From assembly GCA_036655715.1 (NCBI GenBank), contig JAVVPO010000066.1, forward strand, positions 1-14,277: a DNA stretch of 14,277 nucleotides. The letters are read 5' to 3'. Of this stretch, positions 6,232 through 14,169 are shown one piece after another. Numbering within the stretch: position 1 is the stretch's first letter; each line of letters starts with the position of its first letter. The DNA comes from JAVVPO01 sp036655715 (lineage in GTDB: Bacteria > Bacillota > Clostridia > Lachnospirales > Cellulosilyticaceae). The notes under the pieces were generated by a model. The model did not search any database and was not told the origin of the DNA. It worked only from the letters and a program-made list of their open reading frames with translations. Made by a program: the position numbers and the translations under genes.

Positions 6232-7708
6232 CATCCCCTTTTTTTGTATCTTTCTTTCTATGATTGCAGGAATTATTACACCGCTTATGAAGGGAGGGAA
6301 GATGGCAAGAAAAATAAATATAGTAGTTACTATGATAATAGGTATAATGTCTTGTATTTTGCTGATGTCATTTATAGATGGTGGGGAAAGTTTTAATTTT
6401 ATGATGGGACACTATCCTGCCCCATGGGGAAATGAACTGAGGGCAGGTCCATTTGAAGCATTAATGGCTGTAGTTTTTTCATTGGTTATGATGCTTTCTA
6501 TTATAGGAAATAAAGATAGTCTTGAAGAAGATATTCCTCCTAAAAAACAAAAATATTATTATGTCATGATTAATCTGTTACTTAGCTCATTGTTAGCATT
6601 AATCTATACAAATGATATTTTTACCGCTTATGTGTTTATTGAAATTAATACTATTGCGGCATGTGCTATTGTTATGGCAAAAGAGGGAAGCGAAACGATT
6701 AGAGCAACTTTAAGATATCTTATCATGAGTACACTAGGTTCTGGATTAATACTTATTTCCATTGCATTAATATATGATTTAACGGGACATCTACTTATGC
6801 AAAATATAGGTGTTTCAGTTGCTAAATTAATGGAATCAGGAGAGTATATAGTACCTTTAACTGTAGCCCTAGGGTTACTAACCATTGGACTTTGTGTGAA
6901 AAGTGCACTATTTCCATTTGGCTCATGGCTTCCGGATGCGCATGGAAGCGCAACATCTGCTTCAAGTGCGATTCTTTCAGGACTTGTGGTCAAAGGGTAT
7001 ATCATCTTATTGATTAAAATTTTTTATCGTGTATTTGGAGTTGAGACAATAAAGGTATTAAATATATCTAATGTATTATTCTTTTTAGGGGTGCTAGGCA
7101 TGATTATGGGATCTGTGTATGCGATAAAACAAAGTAATATTAAAAGAATGATTGCATACTCATCTATTGCTCAAATTGGATATATTTTTATGGGAATTGG
7201 ACTTGGAACTGAAGTTGGTATGATTGCAGCGGTATTTCATATGATTGCTCATGCTTTAACAAAACCAATGTTATTTACAGCTGCAGGAGGATTGATTAAT
7301 TGTTCTAACCATAGTAAGGAATTAAAAGACTTAAAAGGTTCTGCATATAAGAATAGAATTGCTGGAATTGCGATGATTGTTGGGGCACTATCTATGATAG
7401 GAATACCTCTATTATCTGGTTTTGTTTCTAAGTTCTATTTTGCACAAGCTGCTTTTGATAATCCTGAAAAAGTGATGGTAACCTTACTTGTTTTAGGATT
7501 AAGTGCTGTGTTAAATGCCATGTATTATATCCCGATGATTATTGTTATTTATACACCAGATGATAGGTGTGATACAAAAAATCATGTATCTATTTCAAAG
7601 GGATTTAAGGTATCCTTGACTTGCTTTATAGTATGTAATTTTATAGTCGGCATAGGGTATGCACCTATTATGGATATTATTGAAAAAGGATTAAATATGT
7701 TTTCATAG
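6212..7708 (+). CDS. mnhD: MnhD/MrpD-like antiporter subunit, copy 1 (MbhH-like)
   Basis: A 498-residue, about 14-helix membrane protein of the NuoL/M/N-MrpA/D family, which moves H+ or Na+ across the membrane. The ion-path residues are all present: Glu144 (FIEINT, helix 5), Lys230 (CVKSALFPFGSWLP, helix 7), Lys261 (LVVKG, helix 8) and Lys407 (GFVSKF, helix 12). Their positions nearly coincide with those of E. coli NuoM, except that helix 12 has Lys where NuoM has Glu. The ATG at 6212 has GGAGG (6201-6205) 6 nt upstream, within the mnhC end; a longer reading from 6170 lacks a site. It occupies the canonical D position after C, so it is probably the orthologue of MrpD/MbhH. Confidence 0.92.
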   Translation: MINYIHNIPFFCIFLSMIAGIITPLMKGGKMARKINIVVTMIIGIMSCILLMSFIDGGESFNFMMGHYPAPWGNELRAGPFEALMAVVFSLVMMLSIIGNKDSLEEDIPPKKQKYYYVMINLLLSSLLALIYTNDIFTAYVFIEINTIAACAIVMAKEGSETIRATLRYLIMSTLGSGLILISIALIYDLTGHLLMQNIGVSVAKLMESGEYIVPLTVALGLLTIGLCVKSALFPFGSWLPDAHGSATSASSAILSGLVVKGYIILLIKIFYRVFGVETIKVLNISNVLFFLGVLGMIMGSVYAIKQSNIKRMIAYSSIAQIGYIFMGIGLGTEVGMIAAVFHMIAHALTKPMLFTAAGGLINCSNHSKELKDLKGSAYKNRIAGIAMIVGALSMIGIPLLSGFVSKFYFAQAAFDNPEKVMVTLLVLGLSAVLNAMYYIPMIIVIYTPDDRCDTKNHVSISKGFKVSLTCFIVCNFIVGIGYAPIMDIIEKGLNMFS

Positions 7709-7735
7709 GATTAATAATAATTGGAGGTGCTGAAA

Positions 7736-9217
7736 GTGAAAATGAATACAATACTAGTATTAGCCCCGATACTTTTTCCTATCCTTGCAGGTATTTTGAT
7801 TTCGATTATTAAACTAAATAGTAATAAAGGTAGGCAAAGCTATTTGATAAGTGTTGTTGGTTTAAATAGTATTTTAGTTATTTTATCATCTTTAACGATG
7901 CAGGGTGAGACTATTAAACTATTTTCAGTTATGAGAAATAGCTCTATTACCCTACGGATAGATTTACTATCACAATTATTTGCAATTTTAGTATCTGCTA
8001 TATGGTTACTTGTAACACTATATACTTTTAAGTATATTGAACATGAAAAGAATGAAAATAGATATTATACTTTCTATTTGATGACCTTAGGAGCAGTAAT
8101 TGGTGTTGCGTATTCAGCAAATATATTAACACTATATTTATTCTTTGAGGTAATGACATTAGCTAGTGTTCCTCTAGTGATGCATGTGTTAGAAAAGGAA
8201 AATATTAAAGCTGCTGCTGCGTATCTTACTTACTCTATTTTAGGTGCTTCATTAGGTCTAATGGCAAGCTTCTTTTTTTCAGCTTATCAAAATACTGATA
8301 TCTTCACACCTGGAGGCATACTGTCTTTTGATAAACTGTCAGGAAAAGAAGGTCTTATTCTTGGAGTAACCTTTCTTGCTATTATAGGATTTAGTGCAAA
8401 AGCTGGTATGATGCCATTTCATGTATGGTTACCAAAAGCTCACCCAGTAGCACCGGCACCTGCTAGTGCGATACTATCAGGGATAATTACAAAGTGTGGG
8501 ATTATCGCAGTGATTAGGGTAGTGTACTATATCGTTGGACCTGATTTTTTACGTGGAACATGGGTTCAATACTCAGTTATTGGATTAGCTCTTACTACAA
8601 TATTTGTCGGTTCTATGCTTGCATTCAAAGAAAAGATACTTAAAAAAAGATTAGCTTATTCCTCAGTGAGTCAGCTATCGTACATATTATTTGGTGTTAT
8701 GTTATTAACTTTAGATGGTTTTAGTGGCGCCTTATTACAGATGCTATTTCATGCAGTAGCAAAGACTGTACTATTTCTTTGCGTAGGAGCCATTATATTT
8801 ATGACTCATAAAACAAGAGTAGATGAATTAAGTGGAATGGGGAAAAAAATGCCGATTGTAATGTGGTGCTTTGCTATTGCTGCCATTTCATTAGTGGGTA
8901 TTCCGCCGTTAGGAGGATTTGTTAGTAAATGGTATCTCATGACTGGTGCTATGGTGGAGGGATTAGGTATTATTGCTTATCTTGGTCCAGTTGTTTTACT
9001 CATTAGTGCCTTACTTACAGCCGGATACTTATTCCCAATTATTCAGCAAGCCTTTTTCTTTCAAACAGATAAGCAAAATGGTTTGATGGAAAAAGAGGAA
9101 GTAAGTAAATTCATGACGATACCGCTTATTATTTTAACGGCAGGGTTAATTGTTTTTGGGGTTTTTTCCACACAGATTATGCAGGTTATTAATAGGATAG
9201 CAAACACAATAATGTAA
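7736..9217 (+). CDS. MrpD/NuoM-like antiporter subunit, copy 2
   Basis: A 493-residue multi-helix proton/cation-translocating subunit. The key residues are Glu138 (FFEVMT), Lys222 (SAKAGMMPFHVWLPKAH), Lys253 (GIITKCGI) and Lys398 (GFVSKW). The GTG at 7736 is chosen because GGAGGT (7723-7728) lies 7 nt upstream; ATG 7742 is the alternative, and the TTG at 7721 would start within the ribosome site. It follows copy 1 after 27 nt and precedes copy 3 by 13 nt. Its sequence is visibly closer to copy 3 than to copies 1 and 4 (shared N-terminal LAPILFPIL/LPILLPIL start, SAN-LTLYLF-E-MTL and Y-F-Y-HE patterns), which suggests a local duplication. Confidence 0.9.
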   Translation: MKMNTILVLAPILFPILAGILISIIKLNSNKGRQSYLISVVGLNSILVILSSLTMQGETIKLFSVMRNSSITLRIDLLSQLFAILVSAIWLLVTLYTFKYIEHEKNENRYYTFYLMTLGAVIGVAYSANILTLYLFFEVMTLASVPLVMHVLEKENIKAAAAYLTYSILGASLGLMASFFFSAYQNTDIFTPGGILSFDKLSGKEGLILGVTFLAIIGFSAKAGMMPFHVWLPKAHPVAPAPASAILSGIITKCGIIAVIRVVYYIVGPDFLRGTWVQYSVIGLALTTIFVGSMLAFKEKILKKRLAYSSVSQLSYILFGVMLLTLDGFSGALLQMLFHAVAKTVLFLCVGAIIFMTHKTRVDELSGMGKKMPIVMWCFAIAAISLVGIPPLGGFVSKWYLMTGAMVEGLGIIAYLGPVVLLISALLTAGYLFPIIQQAFFFQTDKQNGLMEKEEVSKFMTIPLIILTAGLIVFGVFSTQIMQVINRIANTIM

Positions 9218-9230
9218 AGGAGGTTTTATC

Positions 9231-10712
9231 TTGAATAGGATATTATTAATTTTACCAATATTATTACCCATTCTAGGGGGTATTGGGCTAAGTGCTTTCA
9301 ACTTTGAAAAAAGAACGCATCGGCAAATTTACGTGATGAGTATCATCGTTATCAATACAATCCTTACTTTACTTTTAATAGTACAGCCTGATATACCTAC
9401 TTTTAAAGTGATTTCATTGACTAAGGAACTTAGTATTTCTCTTAAAATAGATGGACTTTCTAAAATGTTTGCTTGCTTAGTTGCTATATTGTGGCCGATA
9501 ACTACACTCTATTCATTTGAATATATGAAACATGAGGGAAAAGAAAATAAATTCTTCACTTACTTTACAATGACATACGGTGTGGTAGTTGGAATTGCTT
9601 TTTCAGCTAATTTATTAACTCTTTATCTATTTTATGAGCTCATGACTCTTATTACATTACCTTTGGTGATGCATGCAATGGATGAGAAGGCAAGATATGC
9701 TGGTAAAAAATATTTATTGTACTCCATGGTGGGTGCAGCACTATCTTTTATTGGAATAATGTTTATTAATAGCTATGGAAATAGTCTTGATTTTGTAATG
9801 GGAGGGGTATTAGACCCTAATAGTATCACTGGGCATATTGAACTTTTAAGACTAGCGTTTGTACTTGCATTCTTTGGCTTTGGAGTTAAAGCAGCTGTTT
9901 TTCCTTTTCATGGATGGCTACCTTCAGCCTCCATTGCACCTACTCCAGTTTCAGCACTTTTACATGCTGTGGCAGTAGTTAAAGGTGGTATTTTTGCTAT
10001 TATTAGAATCACCTATTATTCTTTTGGTACAGAAATTTTATTAGGAAGTTGGGCTCAATATGTGATGTTAGGAGCAATAATCATTACAATTGTGTATGGA
10101 TCAGCTAAAGCACTAGCTACAAACCATCTTAAAAGAAGATTGGCGTATTCTACCGTTAGTCAATTGTCGTATGTTCTATTAGGGGTTGGATTAATGACGC
10201 CAGCTGGCTTAATCGCGGGGCTCATGCACTTAGTATTTCATGCAATCATGAAGATTTGTTTATTCTTTTGCGTGGGAGCCATTATTTATAAAACCCACAG
10301 GGAATATACCTATCAATTAGATGGAATAGGTAAAGCTATGCCTATTACTATGGCTTGTTTTGCTATCACTTCATTTGGACTTACGGGTATTCCACCACTT
10401 GCAGGGTTTATAAGTAAGTTAAGGCTCGGCGTAGCTGCTGCACAGAGTCAAAATTTTTTAGGATATATTGGGATCATAGCACTTATGGTATCTGCTTTAT
10501 TAACGGTTTTCTATTTGGTTTTTTTAGTAGGAAGAATATATTTTCCTTCATCAGATATGGATCTTGTAAAAGCAAACCAAGATGTAAAAGAAGCAAATTA
10601 TATGATGACAGTACCTATTGCTTTATTAGCGCTAGCTACCATATTATTTGGAGTGTATTCTATGCCGATTGGAAACTTTTTTGAAAAGATAGTGGTGGGG
10701 ATGATTAAATAG
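9231..10712 (+). CDS. MrpD/NuoM-like antiporter subunit, copy 3
   Basis: A 493-residue multi-helix cation/proton-translocating subunit with Glu136 (FYELMT), Lys220 (GVKAAVFPFHGWLP), Lys251 (HAVAVVKGG) and Lys396 (GFISKL). The histidine-containing LLHAVAVVKGG segment on helix 8 resembles the LHAATMVKAG element of MrpA/NuoL; copies 1 and 2 have LSG in place of LLHA. A TTG start at 9231 is well supported: AAAGGAGG (9216-9223) ends 7 nt upstream and no ATG or GTG lies nearby in frame. It is probably the duplicate of copy 2. Divergence between the two indicates an old event and possibly separate roles in one complex. Confidence 0.9.
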   Translation: MNRILLILPILLPILGGIGLSAFNFEKRTHRQIYVMSIIVINTILTLLLIVQPDIPTFKVISLTKELSISLKIDGLSKMFACLVAILWPITTLYSFEYMKHEGKENKFFTYFTMTYGVVVGIAFSANLLTLYLFYELMTLITLPLVMHAMDEKARYAGKKYLLYSMVGAALSFIGIMFINSYGNSLDFVMGGVLDPNSITGHIELLRLAFVLAFFGFGVKAAVFPFHGWLPSASIAPTPVSALLHAVAVVKGGIFAIIRITYYSFGTEILLGSWAQYVMLGAIIITIVYGSAKALATNHLKRRLAYSTVSQLSYVLLGVGLMTPAGLIAGLMHLVFHAIMKICLFFCVGAIIYKTHREYTYQLDGIGKAMPITMACFAITSFGLTGIPPLAGFISKLRLGVAAAQSQNFLGYIGIIALMVSALLTVFYLVFLVGRIYFPSSDMDLVKANQDVKEANYMMTVPIALLALATILFGVYSMPIGNFFEKIVVGMIK

Positions 10713-10742
10713 AAAAATGAATTATTGTCTAGGAGGTGTTGG

Positions 10743-12737
10743 GTGTTGCATGGAAATTATATATTACCATTTCTCATAGGCTTACCTTTGTTATTTGGGA
10801 TAATTGGAATTATTCTAGGAAAAATTAATGAAAAAGTAAGAAACTATTTAGTTTCTCTCTTTGTTATCATCCAGTTTGCAAGTGTTTTTTATCTGCTTAG
10901 TCAGATGAGTGATACAACTGTTATTCAGTTTTCATGGGATGCATTTGTAGGAGGAGGATTATATTTAAAACTAGATGGTTTTAGAAGCATACATATTATC
11001 ATTACCTCTTTTGTTTTTATGGTGACAACAATTTTGGGGGTAGAGTACTTTAAGGAAACATCTCTTACTAACTTCAATAGATATTTATTCTTTGCAATGT
11101 TTACATATGGTGCCACAATGGGGGTATTCCTATCTGCTAATTTATTTACAACCTTTGTATTTTTTGAAGTCATGACATTGACCTCTTATGTAATGGTTAT
11201 TCATGATCAAAAGGCAGAGAGTATTAAAGCGGCAAAGACTTATTTAGCAGTTGGAGTTATTGGTGGACTGGCAATGCTAATGGGATTAAGTATGATTTAT
11301 GCATATACAGGAACTTTGGATATGAGCCTTATGCCAATGAAAGTAGATGATGTAGTAAATAGCACTTTTATCTTTGTGGCGGGTCTATTGGTTCTTGTAG
11401 GATTTGGTGCGAAAGCTGGCATGTTTCCGCTACATATTTGGTTACCTAACTCATATACTGCGGCACCGTTCCCAGCAACAACAGTTCTGTCTAGTGTATT
11501 AAGTAAGGCTGGAATATTTGGCATTATTGTTATGAGTAGCAGTGTATTTTTACACAATGAAAGATGGGGAGCTACTGTTTTAATATTGGGAGTACTGACT
11601 ATGTTGATAGGGGCAATCCTTGCTGTACTCTCTATTGATTTGAAAAGAACACTTGCTTGTTCTTCTATGTCGCAAATAGGTTTTATTTTAGTAGGTATAG
11701 GTATGCAAGGAATATTAGGAGAGCATAATGCATTAGCTGTTCAAGGGACAATACTTCATATTGTCAATCATTCATTACTCAAATTGATTTTATTTACGAT
11801 TGCAGCGATTATCTTTATAAAAACTAAGAGTATGAATTTAAATGATATACGTGGTTATGGACGAAATAAACCAGTTCTAAAATTCTCCTTTTTGATAGCA
11901 GCATTAGGGATTACAGGGATACCATTCTTTAATGGATACATTAGTAAAACGCTTATTCATGAAAGTATTGTTGAACACCTACATACTTTTACAACATACT
12001 CCATAACTAAAGGATTTTATCAATTGGTTGAGATATTATTTATCATTACAGGTGGGTTAACAGTTGCCTATATGACTAAGTTATTTATTGCAGTATTTGT
12101 AGAAAGGCCTGATAAGAAGAGTAAGAAAAGGCTAGACGAAAATACAGGCTATATATCAAAAGGAAGTCGTATGCTTCTTTGTGGTTTAACTTGTATGTTG
12201 CCTATCATGGGAATGTTTCCTACACAAGTGATGAACCCAATAGCTAGATGGGGGCAAGAGTTTATGTATGGACATAATCCAGCACATGCTGTTGAATACT
12301 TTTCCTGGGTCAATCTAAAAGGAGCAATCTTTTCAATTATAATAGGTATGAGTATCTACTTAGTTGTAATAAGAGGTTTATTGATGAAAAAAGAGAAGTC
12401 TGATAAAAAGGTTTATATCAATAGATCTTTAGGAGGCATTAATATAGAAGATAAAATTTACAAACCTCTTATTTCAACTATACTACCTTTTATAGGAGCA
12501 TTGATTGCTAGAGCCTTAGACAGCATTTGTGCTATGCCTTTAAAATGGTGCTTAAAAAAAGAAGATAAAAAGACTTTCATTGTTCCACCAACCAATAGCC
12601 ATTTTGGAAGTTATGTGGAAGAAGATAAGGAAACATCGGATATTGCTAGGATAATCCCAACTAGTCTAAAATATAGCTTATTAACTTTTGGGATAGGTCT
12701 AATCGGTGCATTAATTTATCTTTTGTACTTTTTGTAA
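10743..12737 (+). CDS. Long NuoL/MrpA/HyfB-like antiporter subunit, copy 4
   Basis: A 664-residue antiporter-like membrane protein, longest of the four. The core residues are kept: Glu142 (FFEVMT), Lys224 (GAKAGMFPLHIWLP), Lys255 (VLSKAG) and Lys402 (GYISKT). Beyond the core, about residues 535-664 hold a helix, a lysine-rich stretch, a conserved-looking IEDKIYKPL segment, a long hydrophobic/amphipathic region, a polar stretch and a final helix. This layout recalls NuoL/HyfB-type proteins whose C-terminal lateral helix runs along neighbouring subunits. The start is GTG 10743, with AGGAGG (10731-10736) 6 nt upstream; TTG 10746 is possible, and the TTG at 10725 precedes the ribosome site. It ends the block, and the pucR promoter overlaps its last codons. 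Confidence 0.9.
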   Translation: MLHGNYILPFLIGLPLLFGIIGIILGKINEKVRNYLVSLFVIIQFASVFYLLSQMSDTTVIQFSWDAFVGGGLYLKLDGFRSIHIIITSFVFMVTTILGVEYFKETSLTNFNRYLFFAMFTYGATMGVFLSANLFTTFVFFEVMTLTSYVMVIHDQKAESIKAAKTYLAVGVIGGLAMLMGLSMIYAYTGTLDMSLMPMKVDDVVNSTFIFVAGLLVLVGFGAKAGMFPLHIWLPNSYTAAPFPATTVLSSVLSKAGIFGIIVMSSSVFLHNERWGATVLILGVLTMLIGAILAVLSIDLKRTLACSSMSQIGFILVGIGMQGILGEHNALAVQGTILHIVNHSLLKLILFTIAAIIFIKTKSMNLNDIRGYGRNKPVLKFSFLIAALGITGIPFFNGYISKTLIHESIVEHLHTFTTYSITKGFYQLVEILFIITGGLTVAYMTKLFIAVFVERPDKKSKKRLDENTGYISKGSRMLLCGLTCMLPIMGMFPTQVMNPIARWGQEFMYGHNPAHAVEYFSWVNLKGAIFSIIIGMSIYLVVIRGLLMKKEKSDKKVYINRSLGGINIEDKIYKPLISTILPFIGALIARALDSICAMPLKWCLKKEDKKTFIVPPTNSHFGSYVEEDKETSDIARIIPTSLKYSLLTFGIGLIGALIYLLYFL

Positions 12738-12751
12738 AATTCTAGTATAAT
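12723..12751 (+). promoter_or_regulatory. Candidate promoter of the PucR-type regulator
   Basis: A perfect -10 box TATAAT (12746-12751) lies 17 bp past TTGTAC (12723-12728, three of six bases of the -35 consensus). The -35 box lies in the last codons of the preceding gene. Transcription would begin near 12758, giving a leader of about 42 nt. No terminator separates the antiporter block from pucR, so read-through from upstream is also possible. Confidence 0.55.
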
Positions 12752-12799
12752 ATAGTGAATAAAGTTTACTGTTGTATACTAGAAAGTGGGGAAAAAATT

Positions 12800-13996
12800 A
12801 TGGCAACTTCCTGTAGGGATTTATTAGAACTAGATGTTTTTCATCAAATTCCTTTAATTGCTGGTGAAGCAGGCATCAATCGGAAAATCACTTGGCCTTA
12901 TGTTGTAACAACTTATGATATAGCAGAGTGGCTTCATGGGGGAGAGTTATTATTTATTACTGGAATAGGGATCAATATTAATGATGAAAGTCTAATTGCC
13001 TTACTAATGGAATGTATATCAAATGAAATTTCTGGAATAGTAATATTGACTGGTGGGCCGTACATAAAGACTATTCCAGAAAGTATGTGTAAAATTGCTA
13101 ATGAGAAGGCATTCCCATTATTTGAAATGCCTTGGGAGATAAAACTGATTGACATTACGCAAACCATAGTGAATTTGATTATGAATCAAAAAGAGAAGCT
13201 TAAGAAGTCTGAAATGTTTTTAGAAAAGTTATTATTCTCTAATGAGGTAAAAAATAGTTCTTTAGATGAACTTACAAGTATGTATGGATTTAGAAATCGT
13301 ACTTATAAATTTATTGCAGTGATAAGTATATCAGAAGAGGATAAGAGTCCAAGTATATCGGAATATATTGAGAATGATTTGATGAATACTCTAAGTGGAT
13401 TATCTTTAGAAAATAAACTAGATTTAATTACAATGTCTTATGCCGGAAAAGTAGTTTGTTTAGCTTTAGCGGATACTTTAAAGTACACACAAATTGCTGA
13501 TAAATATATTACATCTACTTTGCAAATGTCGCAAGCAAGATATCCAGATACATCTATCAATATAGGTATTGGTAGAGTGTATAAGAATGCAACGCAAATT
13601 TTAAAGAGTTTTAATGAAGCTATTAAAGTTTTATCTTTTTCCCATAAGCTAGATAGAGGTGAAATAGTAAATTATAAAGACCTTGGAATATATAGAATGT
13701 TTTTTGCCATAAAGGATACCACAGAATTAAGAGCATATAGCGAGGATAATATAGGGGATATTATCACCCATGACTTACAAAACAAATCATTTTTATTGTT
13801 AACATTAAAGGAATTCTTACTTAATAATGGTAATCTAGTTAAGACGGCTCAAGCATTATATATTCATAGAAATACGTTGCTATATCGATTAAATAGTATT
13901 AAGGATATAATTCAAAGGGATTTAGATGATGGAATGGTTAGAATGGAACTATTCAATTCTATCATGGTGTATGAATATCTATTTAAAGAGGTATAA
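12800..13996 (+). CDS. PucR-family transcriptional regulator
   Basis: A 398-residue cytoplasmic DNA-binding regulator. Residues about 8-125 form the PucR N-terminal ligand-sensing domain (PF07905 type), with the familiar IPLIAGEAGINR and IAEWLHGGELLFITG segments. A middle region (about 150-300) fits the degenerate GGDEF-like/CdaR domain. Residues about 335-390 are the PucR-type helix-turn-helix (PF13556), with HRNTLLYRL at 356-364. B. subtilis PucR senses purine catabolites and controls their degradation genes. Here the context suggests sensing a creatinine-pathway or nucleobase compound and controlling the divergent catabolic genes (inference). The ATG at 12800 is chosen because GTGGGG lies 8 nt upstream; the GTG at 12755 falls at the predicted transcription start and lacks a site. 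Confidence 0.92.
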   Translation: MATSCRDLLELDVFHQIPLIAGEAGINRKITWPYVVTTYDIAEWLHGGELLFITGIGININDESLIALLMECISNEISGIVILTGGPYIKTIPESMCKIANEKAFPLFEMPWEIKLIDITQTIVNLIMNQKEKLKKSEMFLEKLLFSNEVKNSSLDELTSMYGFRNRTYKFIAVISISEEDKSPSISEYIENDLMNTLSGLSLENKLDLITMSYAGKVVCLALADTLKYTQIADKYITSTLQMSQARYPDTSINIGIGRVYKNATQILKSFNEAIKVLSFSHKLDRGEIVNYKDLGIYRMFFAIKDTTELRAYSEDNIGDIITHDLQNKSFLLLTLKEFLLNNGNLVKTAQALYIHRNTLLYRLNSIKDIIQRDLDDGMVRMELFNSIMVYEYLFKEV

Positions 13997-14099
13997 GATG
14001 AAATCAATTAAAAGATGATAGATATTGATTTACTATTTATTAATTATTGGGCAGATTCTATCTATAGTGGCAGGAAACAATCAAGAAGAAATGGTAGGA

Positions 14100-14160
14100 A
14101 TAATAAGCTAAGGTTTCAAATGAGTTGAATGATGACTCGTTTGAAACCTTAGCTTATTAT
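14100..14160. terminator. Long near-perfect hairpin after pucR
   Basis: Arms 14100-14125 and 14135-14160 pair over 26 bp with one G-U wobble and a 9-nt loop. The stem base is ATAATAAGC/GCTTATTAT, so the T-rich segment sits inside the stem and no free U-tract follows. It lies 104 nt past the pucR stop and is the likely terminator, possibly for both strands. AGGAGG begins at the base immediately following (14161). The 13997-14099 stretch before it holds no gene or clear promoter. Confidence 0.7.
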
Positions 14161-14169
14161 AGGAGGTAA

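Noticed and set aside
3536..12737. Membrane-bound hydrogenase or complex I locus
   Set aside because: Only antiporter-module subunits are present; no catalytic, iron-sulfur or NuoH/MbhM-like subunit is found.
14025..14068. Possible promoter (TTGATT or TATAGT boxes) upstream of the last hairpin
   Set aside because: No -35/-10 pair with acceptable spacing and match could be made.
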